A stretch of 53,446 nt of DNA. It comes from Exilispira sp964581895. Its GTDB lineage: Bacteria > Spirochaetota > JAAYUW01. The position numbers and the translations under genes are program-made. Positions 33,401 to 43,109 of the stretch are shown here, in pieces. The notes under the pieces were generated by a model. It saw only the letters and a list, made by a program, of their open reading frames with translations. It searched no databases and had not been told where the DNA came from. The stretch is from positions 1-53,446 of the forward strand of contig CAZOPR010000011.1 of assembly GCA_964581895.1 (NCBI GenBank). The letters run 5' to 3'. Positions within the stretch are counted from its first letter, which is position 1; each line of letters begins with the position of its first letter.

Positions 33401-34207
33401 TTGATTATAAAAGAAAATGATCTTTTTCATTATCTTAAAATAGCCAAAAAAGCTGCTTTAATAAGCGGCAAGTTTTTACAGAAGAATTATAAGAAGATTT
33501 ATAAAATAGAGGAAAAAGGGATTCGAGATGTTGTTACAGAAATAGATAAAAAAAGTGAAAAATTACTGAAAGAATATTTTTTGAAAAAAACTCCAAAAAT
33601 CAATTTTTTTGGTGAAGAATCTGGTGGGATTATTCACGATTTATCCTGGGTTGTAGATCCTTTAGATGGGACAAAAAATTATATCCATAAAATTCCTTAT
33701 TTTGGAGTTTCGATTGCCTTATGTTTAGATCTTATCCCAGTAGTTGGAGTTGTTTATTTCCCTTTAATAAATAAATTGTACTGGGCAGTTACTGATTTTG
33801 GTGCATTCTTAAAAATTGATAATAAAGTATTAAAATTAAAGGTATCAAAAACAGATAATATTTCGCAATCTTTTCTTGCAACTGGTTTTCCTCATTCTAA
33901 AAGTCATCTGGTTTCTAATTATATTGTTGAACTTGAATATATTTTGAAAAAGGTCTCTGCTGTTCGTAGACTTGGATCTGCTTCCTATGATCTATGCTGC
34001 GTTGCCGATGGTACTTTTGATGCCTTCTGGGAATATGGACTTGAAAGCTGGGATATGGCAGCTGCTGCACTGATTGCAAAAGAAGCAGGTGCACATCTTA
34101 GCACAACTTCAGGTAAAGATTGGAATGTAAAATCAGATTCCATATTTGTTTCAAATCAAGCATTAGCAAATCAAATTCTTGATATAATCAAAAGCTCTCA
34201 CTTATAA
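33401..34207 (+). CDS. suhB: Inositol monophosphatase family protein
   Basis: The 268-residue enzyme has the family's Mg-binding motifs: E in FFGEESGG, D-P-L-D-G-T in VVDPLDGTKNY, and the C-terminal WDMAAAALIAKEAGA. It hydrolyses small sugar or polyol phosphates (myo-inositol phosphate, possibly fructose bisphosphate or NADP). The start codon is TTG, supported by AAAGGAG at 33388-33394 and by no better ATG nearby. It is probably the last gene of the M16 transcript and ends before a strong terminator. The symbol suhB is used for family membership only. Confidence 0.9.
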   Translation: MIIKENDLFHYLKIAKKAALISGKFLQKNYKKIYKIEEKGIRDVVTEIDKKSEKLLKEYFLKKTPKINFFGEESGGIIHDLSWVVDPLDGTKNYIHKIPYFGVSIALCLDLIPVVGVVYFPLINKLYWAVTDFGAFLKIDNKVLKLKVSKTDNISQSFLATGFPHSKSHLVSNYIVELEYILKKVSAVRRLGSASYDLCCVADGTFDAFWEYGLESWDMAAAALIAKEAGAHLSTTSGKDWNVKSDSIFVSNQALANQILDIIKSSHL

Positions 34208-34229
34208 ATAAAAATATTTTATTCTCATT

Positions 34230-34272
34230 AAAAAAAAACGAGCCTATGAAATTCATAGACTCGTTTTTTTTT
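34230..34272. terminator. Bidirectional intrinsic terminator
   Basis: A stem CGAGCCTATGA/TCATAGACTCG with one mismatch and a three-base loop is flanked by an A-run on the left and a T-run on the right. It therefore terminates both the rightward phosphatase transcript and the leftward peptide-binding-protein transcript. This is the clearest terminator in the window. Confidence 0.9.
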
Positions 34273-34294
34273 AATTAAGAGAAATTAAATCTTA

Positions 34295-36076
34295 CTATTT
34301 ACCTTTGAGTTTAGCTCTAAGAGCAAGATCTATATCTCTATATTTTGAGTAACCATAACCGATATCTCTGAAGAAATAGTTAAGAACCCATTTGTAAATC
34401 AAGCTATATGATTGTCTGTGAACACCAAGAACCCATGGGCAATCTTCAGCAGCGATTTTAGCTGCTTTTGAATAAAGTTCATTTCTCTGTTTTGATTCAC
34501 CCATTACTTTGAACTGATCATATAAAGCGTTGAAATCTGGGTTGTCATAGTTAGCTGCATTTGGGCCAGGAGCTTTATTTGGACCATAGAGAAGCTGTAA
34601 GAAGTTCTGAGCATCTGGATAGTCAGCACCCCAAGCAATTCCACCTATCTGAACTTCATGTTTATCTATTTTGCCTAAGAATGTTGGCCAGTCTGTTGTT
34701 TCAATATTTAATGTGATACCAAGTTTGCTCCAAGCATCTTTGTCAAATTCAGCCATCTGTCTTGATGTTGTGGAAGTAAGTGTTGTGTATGTGAAAGCAG
34801 GTAAACCTTTTCCTTCTGGATAACCAGCTTCAGCAATAAGTTGTTTTGCTTTTTCAACATTATAAACACCATATGGGTTAACATATTTTGGATCATATCC
34901 ACCAAGCCCTGGAGGGATAACTGTCTGTGCTTTGATAGCTCTGTTGTTGTAGAAAATCTGAATCATTTTGTCTCTATCAATAGCCATTGACATAGCCTGT
35001 CTTAATTTTGTATTTTTACCAAGAATAGGATCTTCCATGTTGAAGAAAGTATATGTTACATCAAGAGTTGGGTTAATATCAAGGATAAGTCCTTTTTCTT
35101 TCATTTCAGGTGTAAGTTCTTTTGTAGGAGTAATAGCTTTAGCAAACTGATCTTTTGGAATACCACCAACATCAAGTTCACCAGCCATCAATTTTAACCA
35201 CGCTGGGTTTGTTTCTTCGATAACATAGTAAACAATTTTATCTATAAAAGGAAGTTTCTTTCCAGCATAAGCAAGAAGTCCAGCTGCTTTAGCTTTTTCG
35301 CCACCTTCTTTTGGATAAAATTCAGCTCTATAGTTTGGATTTCTTGTAAGAACGAACTGGTTGTCAATAATTGTTTCTTTGTAATTTAATGCATAAGGAC
35401 CTGTTCCGATTGGATGGTTAATCCATTCGTCACCCCAAAAATCCATAACTTCTTTTGGAACTGGCCATGTAAAAGTCATAGCGAAACAGTAGAGAATCTG
35501 AGGATATGGCTGTGTTAAAGTGATGCTGAAAGTATAATCATCGATAATTTTAACACCTTCTGGGAGTTTGTTAAAATCTGCTTTACCAGCTTTTTCAGCT
35601 TCATCTCTCCATGTTTCAAAACCTTTGATGAAACCATCAAAAAGCCACCAACCACCGGATTCTGTGTTGTTTGGATCACCAAGTCTTAAAAGTGTGAAAA
35701 CAAAGTCTTTAGCCATAACATTTCTGCCTTTTCCACTTTTAAAGACTTTCTTTTCAGGATCATAATATGTAATACCTTTTTTAACTTTGAAAGTGTAAGT
35801 CAAGTTGTCTTTTGAAACAGTAGGCATACCATCTGCAAGACAAGGTTCAAGTTCATAGATATCAGAGAGATATTTGTACTGGAAAAGACCTTCAAAGATG
35901 TTTCCACCAACAGTTGCTGTATAAAGATCTGTTATAACTGTTGGATCAAAACCTTTGATTTTTTCAGGAATAGATGCATAGAAAACTTTTTCATTTTTTG
36001 CATTGAAGCTAAACATCATAGCAATTGCAAAAATAAGAAAAAGCGCAATAGCTGTAACTTTAAGAGCATTTCTCAT
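34295..36076 (-). CDS. Peptide ABC transporter substrate-binding protein (SBP family 5)
   Basis: The 593-residue protein binds oligopeptides outside the inner membrane. It has an N-terminal signal or anchor (LKVTAIALFLIFAIAMMFSF) without a convincing lipobox. Family features include FDPTVITDLYTATVGGNIFEG, LTYTFKVKKGITYYD, HPIGTGPYALNYKE and LRQAMSMAIDRDKMIQIF. The start follows AGGAGG, and a TTGACA lies at 36127-36132 on the minus strand. The DNA is visibly less A/T-rich and codon choice is cleaner than in neighbours, as expected for a highly expressed protein. No permease or ATPase genes are adjacent, so it must use transporter parts encoded elsewhere. Confidence 0.93.
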   Translation of the reverse strand: MRNALKVTAIALFLIFAIAMMFSFNAKNEKVFYASIPEKIKGFDPTVITDLYTATVGGNIFEGLFQYKYLSDIYELEPCLADGMPTVSKDNLTYTFKVKKGITYYDPEKKVFKSGKGRNVMAKDFVFTLLRLGDPNNTESGGWWLFDGFIKGFETWRDEAEKAGKADFNKLPEGVKIIDDYTFSITLTQPYPQILYCFAMTFTWPVPKEVMDFWGDEWINHPIGTGPYALNYKETIIDNQFVLTRNPNYRAEFYPKEGGEKAKAAGLLAYAGKKLPFIDKIVYYVIEETNPAWLKLMAGELDVGGIPKDQFAKAITPTKELTPEMKEKGLILDINPTLDVTYTFFNMEDPILGKNTKLRQAMSMAIDRDKMIQIFYNNRAIKAQTVIPPGLGGYDPKYVNPYGVYNVEKAKQLIAEAGYPEGKGLPAFTYTTLTSTTSRQMAEFDKDAWSKLGITLNIETTDWPTFLGKIDKHEVQIGGIAWGADYPDAQNFLQLLYGPNKAPGPNAANYDNPDFNALYDQFKVMGESKQRNELYSKAAKIAAEDCPWVLGVHRQSYSLIYKWVLNYFFRDIGYGYSKYRDIDLALRAKLKGK

Positions 36077-36341
36077 AATGAGTTCCTCCTACTTCATTAA
36101 TTTATTGATAATAGATAATTAAAATATGTCAAGTAAATTTTTAATTTTTAAAAAAAAATTTATAAAACTAAATTTATTTTTATTTGATAACAAAATTCCA
36201 AATTGAAAAAATTAATATATTATCTATATTGATTTAGCAAAAGAAAATTGATTTAGCAAAAGAAATTTATGAAAAAAATAGCAGAAAAAGATTAAAAAAT
36301 TGAATGTTATTAGTTACAGATATTTACAAGGATAAATAATA

Positions 36342-37922
36342 ATGATTTTTATTAACAGTTTTTTACAGGAATTAAAACATATAAATAATAATTGCGTAAA
36401 TGACCCCTTGATTTTTCCTATTCTTACATATACAGAATTAATTAACCATAAAAATCATTATGATACTGCTTTTTCTGGTTCAATCTGCGATTATGTTGAT
36501 AATTTCGAGATAAAAAAGATAGCTCTTGATTTTATTGATATTATAAAAAAATTTTCAGAAAAAGATTCAACTTCAAAAAAGGATTCTGCTAAATTTTTGC
36601 GGGAAATAAATGAAAAAGATTTGAATGATAAAAACTTAAAAGAAAAAAACCTAAAAGAAAAAGAGTTAAAAGAAAATAATCTAAAAGAAAAAAACTTAAA
36701 AGATAAGAAAAATAACTATATAGATAATAATTTTCGTGCAATAGAGCTTGTTTCTTTTCTTTCATCCATTTTTGCCTTTGGTTCAAGAGTTTCTATACTG
36801 AAGTTTTTAATTGATCTTTATAAATTCATTTCTCCATTTGACATAATTGAAAAAGATCTTTCTGGTCTAATTTTTCAAAACCAAAAAGATATCCCTTATT
36901 ATAGATGGATAAATAAAAAAATAGTTTTTCTTTTGATTATTTCACTAAACGCATTTTATCAAAAATATTTTTCGATATTTAATTATTGCATAAACATTCT
37001 TAAAAAAAACCAAAAAACAACCTATCTTGAATCTATGATCTTTTTTTCAAATAGATTATTTGAAATCATTGAAGATATATCTAATAAAAAAGAGTTACCA
37101 TTAAATAAAAAAGAAAAAATTATTATCAAAAACTTTTTGCCTCAATCATTATCTTCAACATCAGCTAAAAGATACAATCTTTTTTTAAAATGGGTTATAA
37201 GGAAAAATTTCCCGGATTTAGGCTTATGGTCTTTTAAGGAGCCATTGCTTTTCGATCAAAAAAACCTTTTTTTCCCTCTTGATATTCATATTTTAGAGAT
37301 TTCATCGATTTTATTTAATTATCTTCTTGAGGCAACCTATTTTTATTTTTTTGAGAAAAATCAAAAAGAATATTATAAAGATTATTTTGAAAACTCTTTT
37401 TTAGTTTTTGAAAAACAGATGCTAAAATATTTGAAAGATTATAAAACCGCAAAAGATAAAAAATATTCAAAAGATACCAATTTGGAAATAGAATTAAAAG
37501 AAGATTTGAAATTTGATATAAAAAAAGATTTTGAAACTATTGATTTTAGTAAAATTGTAGCATTAATAAACTTAAGATACCTGGATAAAAATAAAAATAG
37601 TAAGATTAAAAATCTTTTAAAAAAGTTTTTTAATGAAATCATAAAATCAGAGTATAGTGCAGAAATATTTCAAAAATTAGAAAAAGAAAATGAAAAAAAA
37701 GTTTTGGTTAAGTTTTATAGATACTTAAAATCCTATGAGAAATTTTTTGAAAGCTCTTTTGATAGAAATTCGATATTTTTAAACAAAAAAGAACACTTAA
37801 AAGTAGTTACAGATTTTTATATAATCTTTGATGAAGAGGATCCACTGGTTTTTGATCTGCCTATATCAATAATTAGATCTCCTATATTGAGAAAAAAAGG
37901 AAATACCTCGAGGAAAAAGTAA
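36342..37922 (+). CDS. DUF2400 (TIGR02757-type) protein, enlarged
   Basis: Family marks are ELVSFLSSIFAFGSRVSILK (E..gfLaa..aYGnr), SAKRYNLFLKWVIRKNFPDL followed by GLW, FPLDIHILEIS and EEDPLVFDLPI near the C-terminus. The function of the family is unknown; members are usually near 250 residues. This one has 526, enlarged by inserted low-complexity segments: residues 89-125 are a KEKNL-type pentapeptide repeat, and about 375-400 and 420-480 are Lys/Asp-rich. The core motifs are intact and in order, so the protein is probably folded with disordered loops. The start is ATG after AAGGA. The following genes lie on the same strand after a 136-bp A-rich gap. Confidence 0.75.
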   Translation: MIFINSFLQELKHINNNCVNDPLIFPILTYTELINHKNHYDTAFSGSICDYVDNFEIKKIALDFIDIIKKFSEKDSTSKKDSAKFLREINEKDLNDKNLKEKNLKEKELKENNLKEKNLKDKKNNYIDNNFRAIELVSFLSSIFAFGSRVSILKFLIDLYKFISPFDIIEKDLSGLIFQNQKDIPYYRWINKKIVFLLIISLNAFYQKYFSIFNYCINILKKNQKTTYLESMIFFSNRLFEIIEDISNKKELPLNKKEKIIIKNFLPQSLSSTSAKRYNLFLKWVIRKNFPDLGLWSFKEPLLFDQKNLFFPLDIHILEISSILFNYLLEATYFYFFEKNQKEYYKDYFENSFLVFEKQMLKYLKDYKTAKDKKYSKDTNLEIELKEDLKFDIKKDFETIDFSKIVALINLRYLDKNKNSKIKNLLKKFFNEIIKSEYSAEIFQKLEKENEKKVLVKFYRYLKSYEKFFESSFDRNSIFLNKKEHLKVVTDFYIIFDEEDPLVFDLPISIIRSPILRKKGNTSRKK

Positions 37923-38058
37923 AAAAAGCATAAAAAACAAAAAAATATAAAAAGGAAAAGGATATAAAAAACGAAAAAAATTTAATAAAGAAAGATAAAA
38001 ATATAAAAGCCAAAAAAGAATATAAAACCAATATAAAAAAAAATATAAAGAGGGATAA

Positions 38059-39441
38059 ATGAAAATAAAAGAAAATAATGAAAGTTCAGATTTTTATTTC
38101 AGGTGCAGCCAGTGCGGAAAGATTTACCCTATTGAAAAAGGAAGATATCTTTGCGATGAATGTAGTAAAAAACAGGAGAAAGGAAAACCTTTATCTGGAT
38201 TATTACTTGTAGAATTTTCCTCTTCATTTATAGAAAAGTTTAAGACTTCTTTTTTAAGAAAATCAAAAACTTCTTCTATAAAAAATCCCAAAGATAATTT
38301 TGTAAAAGGCGATTTTAGATTAAATAAAAAAGAAAAAAACAAATTAGATATAAAAGAAATAGATAATATAGTTTCGATTCCGATAAAACCATTTTTCCCT
38401 TTCAGCAATTTAGCAGAAATTCCAGTTGGGAATACTCCTATCATAAAGTCAAGAAAACTCGAGCAAATTCTTGGAGTTTCAGACCTTTACTTAAAATGGG
38501 AAGGGGTAAATCTTTCTGGCTCATTTAAGGATAGGGCATCTATTCTTGTTTCAGCTTCTGCTAAAAATTTCGGTGAAGAAAACATTGTTGTTGCATCCAC
38601 AGGGAATGCAGCATCATCAATGGCAGCTATTGGTGCTGCAAACAATCAAAATATTTATATTTTTGCTCCAAAATCAGCACCACTTGGTAAACTGGCACAA
38701 ATTTTACAATATGGTGCAAAACTTTTTTTGATAGATGGCAGTTATGATGATGCATTTGATCTATCTATGAAATTTTCCCTTGAAACAAATTTTTTAAGTA
38801 GAAATACCGGATTTAACCCTTTCACGATAGAAGGGAAAAAATCAGTTGCATTTGAGCTTTTGCTTAAAAATGAAAATGAAAATACTGCCCCATTTAATAC
38901 TTTCGATATTATCCTTGTACCGACTGGTGATGGAGTTATTATTAGTGGTCTTACTAAAGGATTTTTAGATTTGCAAAGGCTTGGTTTTATCGATAAACTT
39001 CCAGTTGTTATAGGGGTTCAGGCAGAAGGAAGTAGTTATATATATAAAGCTTTTAATACTGATATTTTTGAAGATAAATATAACTCAAGCACAATCGCTG
39101 ATTCTATAAGTGTCAATAGTCCAAGAGCTGGATATCTGGCTGTAGATTTAGTCAAAAAGACAAATGGATTTTTCATAAAGGTAAGTGATCAGCAAATACT
39201 TCATGCTCAACATCTACTAGCAAAAACAAGTGGAGTCTTTGCTGAACCTTCCTCTGCTTCTACCATTGCTGCTATAATGGAAAATAGCAATATTTTTAAG
39301 GATAAAAAAGTTGTTGCTCTTTTAACAGGTCTAGGCTTAAAAGATATAAATAGTGCCTTAAAAATAATTGAAAGCCCAAAACCAATAAAAAATGATTTTG
39401 GTGCTGTAATGGATTATTACAAAAAAATAAAAAATAATTAA
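38059..39441 (+). CDS. Threonine-synthase-like PLP enzyme with zinc ribbon
   Basis: The 460-residue fold-type-II PLP enzyme has the PLP lysine K157 in LSGSFKDRAS, STGNAASSMAAIGAANNQ, and VPTGDGVIISGLTKGF. An N-terminal zinc ribbon (C16, C19, C32, C35) precedes a Lys/Ser-rich insert (about 60-105). The family includes short-class threonine synthases, but the window already holds a full thrC beside thrB. This copy lies upstream of a molybdenum hydroxylase operon that contains another PLP enzyme. It may therefore be a biosynthetic duplicate or an ammonia-lyase/synthase acting in that pathway; sequence alone does not decide. The start follows GAGGG. Confidence 0.8.
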   Translation: MKIKENNESSDFYFRCSQCGKIYPIEKGRYLCDECSKKQEKGKPLSGLLLVEFSSSFIEKFKTSFLRKSKTSSIKNPKDNFVKGDFRLNKKEKNKLDIKEIDNIVSIPIKPFFPFSNLAEIPVGNTPIIKSRKLEQILGVSDLYLKWEGVNLSGSFKDRASILVSASAKNFGEENIVVASTGNAASSMAAIGAANNQNIYIFAPKSAPLGKLAQILQYGAKLFLIDGSYDDAFDLSMKFSLETNFLSRNTGFNPFTIEGKKSVAFELLLKNENENTAPFNTFDIILVPTGDGVIISGLTKGFLDLQRLGFIDKLPVVIGVQAEGSSYIYKAFNTDIFEDKYNSSTIADSISVNSPRAGYLAVDLVKKTNGFFIKVSDQQILHAQHLLAKTSGVFAEPSSASTIAAIMENSNIFKDKKVVALLTGLGLKDINSALKIIESPKPIKNDFGAVMDYYKKIKNN

Positions 39442-39722
39442 ACAAAAAAATCATTAAAAAATTAAAACCAAATAAATAAACTAATAGCTAAAAAATATTA
39501 AAAAAAATTGGAAAAAAAGAAATAAAAGAATAGCTAAAAAAAATTAGAACCACATAAATAAATAAATAAATAAACGAATGGCAAAAAAAAATTAAAAAAA
39601 TTGAAAAAAGAATAAACAAAAGAATAAAAAAAAAAATTGGGAAAAAGTTAAAGCAAAATTGGAAAAAAAGAATAAAAAATGGAAATTATAATAAAAAAAA
39701 TATAAAATATGACATATAAAAT

Positions 39723-40571
39723 ATGGCAAAAGATAAAGATAAAAAAAATAAAAAATTTATTTCGGTAATAATACTTTCTTCTGGGGCTTCACAAAGATTT
39801 GGGATTTGCAAATATGTAGAACCTATAAATGGGATACCTTTAATATATTGGAGTCTAAGACCTTTTATAGAGCTTTACCAAAAACACAATATCGCCATAA
39901 CTATAGTTGCAGGTCCATATTATAATACTATTTTTGAACTTTTAAGTAATAAAAAAGAACCATTTTTTAATAATACAATAAAACTTGAGGTTGAAAGCAC
40001 CATCTTTAGAAACAAAATTGAAAAAGATAAAATTGAAAGAAAAATTAATGAAAAAAAAGATAAAATTATAGATATTTTTATCTGTAAAAATGAAGATTAT
40101 GAAAATGGGATGTTTTCATCATATAAAAAAGGAATATATTCAATTTACAATATTTTTGGGAACAAAAAAAATTTTACAAAATTAAATAGAGCAATTATTA
40201 TTTCATTAGCAGATATGCCACTTATTTCTTCCACAATTGTACTAAAATTAATAGATAAATTGGATTCAAAATTTGTAGATTATGCAGTACCTTATTTTAT
40301 AGATGTTAATAAAATCCAACAAGACTACTCAAAAAAAAATCCTATTAAAACAGGAGGAAAGAAGGGGCATCCCATTGCATTAAAACCTTCCTTTGCTTCG
40401 AAAATTCTTAAGTTTGATGATAAAGTAATACTAAGAGACACATTGAAAATAGGAAAGTATAAGCTACTAAAAACAGAAGAAAATGGCGTTTTACTTGATA
40501 TTGATATAAAAGATGATATTAAAAAAGTTGAATCTATCTTAAAACAAGAACCTAAAAGTTATGGGAAATAA
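39723..40571 (+). CDS. MocA-type molybdenum cofactor nucleotidyltransferase
   Basis: The 282-residue enzyme probably adds CMP to the molybdenum cofactor for hydroxylases of the xanthine dehydrogenase family. Visible motifs are LSSGASQRFGICK (nucleotide-binding LAAGxSxRMG-K), SLADMPLIS (metal-binding DMP) and GKKGHPIALKP (GHP). Residues about 95-115 (KIEKDKIERKINEKKDK) are a charged low-complexity insert, and the N-terminus is Lys-rich. No clear Shine-Dalgarno precedes the ATG; the 281-bp gap upstream is A-rich with loosely repeated motifs (a run of AAAT and ATAGCTAAAAAA units). It sits directly upstream of the hydroxylase large subunit, which supports the assignment. Confidence 0.85.
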   Translation: MAKDKDKKNKKFISVIILSSGASQRFGICKYVEPINGIPLIYWSLRPFIELYQKHNIAITIVAGPYYNTIFELLSNKKEPFFNNTIKLEVESTIFRNKIEKDKIERKINEKKDKIIDIFICKNEDYENGMFSSYKKGIYSIYNIFGNKKNFTKLNRAIIISLADMPLISSTIVLKLIDKLDSKFVDYAVPYFIDVNKIQQDYSKKNPIKTGGKKGHPIALKPSFASKILKFDDKVILRDTLKIGKYKLLKTEENGVLLDIDIKDDIKKVESILKQEPKSYGK

Positions 40572-40619
40572 AATTATAAAGAGTAAATTATAGTTATAAA
40601 AAAATCTATAAAGGGAAAA

Positions 40620-43016
40620 ATGGAGCAAGACATGGAAAAAAAGGAAAGTGAAATCGAACTTCTTGATAAGACTATTAAAGGTCAAAATCTAAGAGTAGAT
40701 GTCTGGGAAAAAATAAGAGGAGAGGTAAAATTTACAGATGATTTTACATTTAAGGATCTTCTTTATATTTCTGTTGTAAGATCTAAAATCCAGAGAGGAA
40801 AGATAAAATCAATTTTACTTCCTCATATTCCAAGAGGATACTTTGTCTTTAGTTCTTCCCATATCCCTGGCTCCAAAATCTGGCATTATCTTCTTGATGA
40901 TTGGTTATTTTTAGCAGATGAAGTTGTAAATTTTTATGGGGAACCAATTCTATTAATAGCTGGACCAGAACTTGCTGTTTGCAAGCAACTTTGCGAGCAG
41001 GTCAAAATAGATTACGAGATAATACCACCAATAAAAACTGTTTATGATGCATTTTCAAATAGACTACCTCCTATATATAATAATGGGGAAGAAGGTCAAA
41101 ATATCTTTAAAAAACTTGGGTATACATTTGGTGACAATTCTATTTTATGCAAAACCCCTTTAGATATTACTAAAATGCTTGACTGTGATACTTATACAAA
41201 TATAAAAAAGGATAATGATAAATTTATATTAGAAGAAATGCTACATACTGGTCTTCAAGAACATGCATATATAGAACCTCAGGGTTTTATAGCATGGATG
41301 GAAGATGATATTATTAACTTAAAAGGTTCTATACAATGTCCTTTTTATGTATTAAAGGCAATATGCCAGTTATTAAATTTACCACCAGAAAAAATAAGGA
41401 TTCAACAAGCTGCAACAGGCGGCGCTTTTGGTGGAAAAGAAGAGTTCCCTTCGATAATTGCATCTTTTACCGCTTTAGTTACTTATCTTACAAAAAAGCC
41501 TTCAAAACTGATACTTGAAAGAACCGAAGATATTGAAACAACCACAAAAAGGCATCCTTCAGATATTTTACTTAGAATCCAAGCTAGCAAAGATGGGAAA
41601 CTAAAAAGCATTGAAAGCGATATTATTCTTGATGCTGGAGCTTACTGCGGAATCTCTCCAATAGTTCTTGCAAGAAGTGAGATTGCAGCATGTGGAGTTT
41701 ATAAGGTTGATGCTGCAAAAGTTGAAGCAAAGGCTGTTGCTACAAACAATGTTATATCTGGTGCATTCAGAGGTTTTGGTGCTCCACAAAGCTTTTTTGC
41801 ACTTGAAGTTGCTATAAATCATCTTGCAGATAAATTAAATATAAGTCCCATTGAAATAAGAAAAAAGAACCACCTAAAAAAAGGTGATTTTTCTGCTACA
41901 GGCGGTAAGATGAGGCAAGATGTTTTACTTACCGAGATGCTTGATTGGATAAATAAAAAGACAGATTTTGAGCAAAAACATAAAGAATATACAATAAAAA
42001 GCAAAGAATTTATAGAAAAAGTCAAAAAACAAAAATCATCAAAAAGGATAGATTTTTTAGCAAATCAGATAATAAAATATGGAGAGATTTTCAAAGGTAT
42101 CGGTTTAGCAACTGTATTTCATGGATGTGGCTTCACAGGTCGTGGTGAGGAAAATATAAAAGCAACTGTTAGAGTAAAATTTTTCCCTCAAAATATAAGT
42201 AACTCTTCCGATGAAGGCAACTCAAACTCAAATTTGTCTTCAAAAGATGAAATAGAAGAGAAAAATAGAAAATATGTTGTTGAAATCTATGTTGCAACAG
42301 TCGAGATTGGACAGGGAATGCTTACAGTTTTTACAGATATTGCTGCTGATTTTTTCGACATCCCTCGAGAGACTGTTAAAATTATATCTGGAGATACCCA
42401 TCTTGTTCCAGATTCTGGACCTACTGTTGCAAGTCGAACCACAATGATTGTTGGTGGCTTGATATATGATGCCTGTGAAAGGATTAAAAAAACTGGTGAA
42501 ACAGATGTTACACTTACCTATAAAAGCCCTGAAGATATAAAGTGGGATGAAATAAAATCTCAAGGGGATGCCTACCCCGCATATTCATGGGGAGTTTGTG
42601 TTACAGAACTTGATTTTTCCTTTTTAACTTTTTCTGGGAAAATAAGTAAAATGACAGGCTGCTTTGATATTGGTAAAGCATTAAATGAAGATGCAGCAAT
42701 TGGTCAGGTTATAGGTGGTTTTGCCCAAGGGATTGGTTGGACAACTATAGAAAAATGTGAGATAAAAGATGGCAGGATAATGCAAAGGACTTTCACAGAT
42801 TATGCAATCCCTACAAGCCTTGATATGCCAGAAATTGATGTAAAATTTTTTGATAACCCCTATGAAAAGGGTCCCTTTGGAGCAAAATGCCTTGGTGAAC
42901 TACCATTTGTCCTTGCTCCTGCTTCGATTTTGCACTCTTTCGAAGCCGCAACTTCAATGCATTTTTATAGAATCCCTTTGACTGCTGAACTGATATCGGA
43001 TACTCTTTTATTGTAA
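40620..43016 (+). CDS. Xanthine dehydrogenase-type molybdenum-binding subunit
   Basis: The 798-residue catalytic subunit hydroxylates a purine or related N-heterocycle. The cofactor and substrate motifs are present: ATGGAFGGKEEF (with the Glu following GGK that contacts substrate in xanthine oxidase), GAFRGFGAPQSFF (the substrate Arg), VEIGQGMLTVFTDIAA, and GAKCLGELPFVLAPASIL, where GE carries the catalytic base. Having all three residues favours purine over aldehyde or CO substrates. A hydrophilic insert near 525-550 (SNSSDEGNSNSNLSSK) is unusual. The start follows AAAGGGAAAA. MocA lies upstream, and the 2Fe-2S and FAD subunits follow, making a three-subunit enzyme. Confidence 0.92.
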   Translation: MEQDMEKKESEIELLDKTIKGQNLRVDVWEKIRGEVKFTDDFTFKDLLYISVVRSKIQRGKIKSILLPHIPRGYFVFSSSHIPGSKIWHYLLDDWLFLADEVVNFYGEPILLIAGPELAVCKQLCEQVKIDYEIIPPIKTVYDAFSNRLPPIYNNGEEGQNIFKKLGYTFGDNSILCKTPLDITKMLDCDTYTNIKKDNDKFILEEMLHTGLQEHAYIEPQGFIAWMEDDIINLKGSIQCPFYVLKAICQLLNLPPEKIRIQQAATGGAFGGKEEFPSIIASFTALVTYLTKKPSKLILERTEDIETTTKRHPSDILLRIQASKDGKLKSIESDIILDAGAYCGISPIVLARSEIAACGVYKVDAAKVEAKAVATNNVISGAFRGFGAPQSFFALEVAINHLADKLNISPIEIRKKNHLKKGDFSATGGKMRQDVLLTEMLDWINKKTDFEQKHKEYTIKSKEFIEKVKKQKSSKRIDFLANQIIKYGEIFKGIGLATVFHGCGFTGRGEENIKATVRVKFFPQNISNSSDEGNSNSNLSSKDEIEEKNRKYVVEIYVATVEIGQGMLTVFTDIAADFFDIPRETVKIISGDTHLVPDSGPTVASRTTMIVGGLIYDACERIKKTGETDVTLTYKSPEDIKWDEIKSQGDAYPAYSWGVCVTELDFSFLTFSGKISKMTGCFDIGKALNEDAAIGQVIGGFAQGIGWTTIEKCEIKDGRIMQRTFTDYAIPTSLDMPEIDVKFFDNPYEKGPFGAKCLGELPFVLAPASILHSFEAATSMHFYRIPLTAELISDTLLL

Positions 43017-43109
43017 AAAATATTTAATGCTGAAATGTTATAAAAAAATCATTAAAAAGTTAAGATGAAAAGTTTTATAAAAAGATTTTACTAAAATATG
43101 GAGGTTAAG

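Noticed and set aside
38059..39441. Annotation as the biosynthetic threonine synthase
   Set aside because: A complete thrC with thrB lies at 18530-21394. The family match is kept, but the role is left open because of the hydroxylase context.
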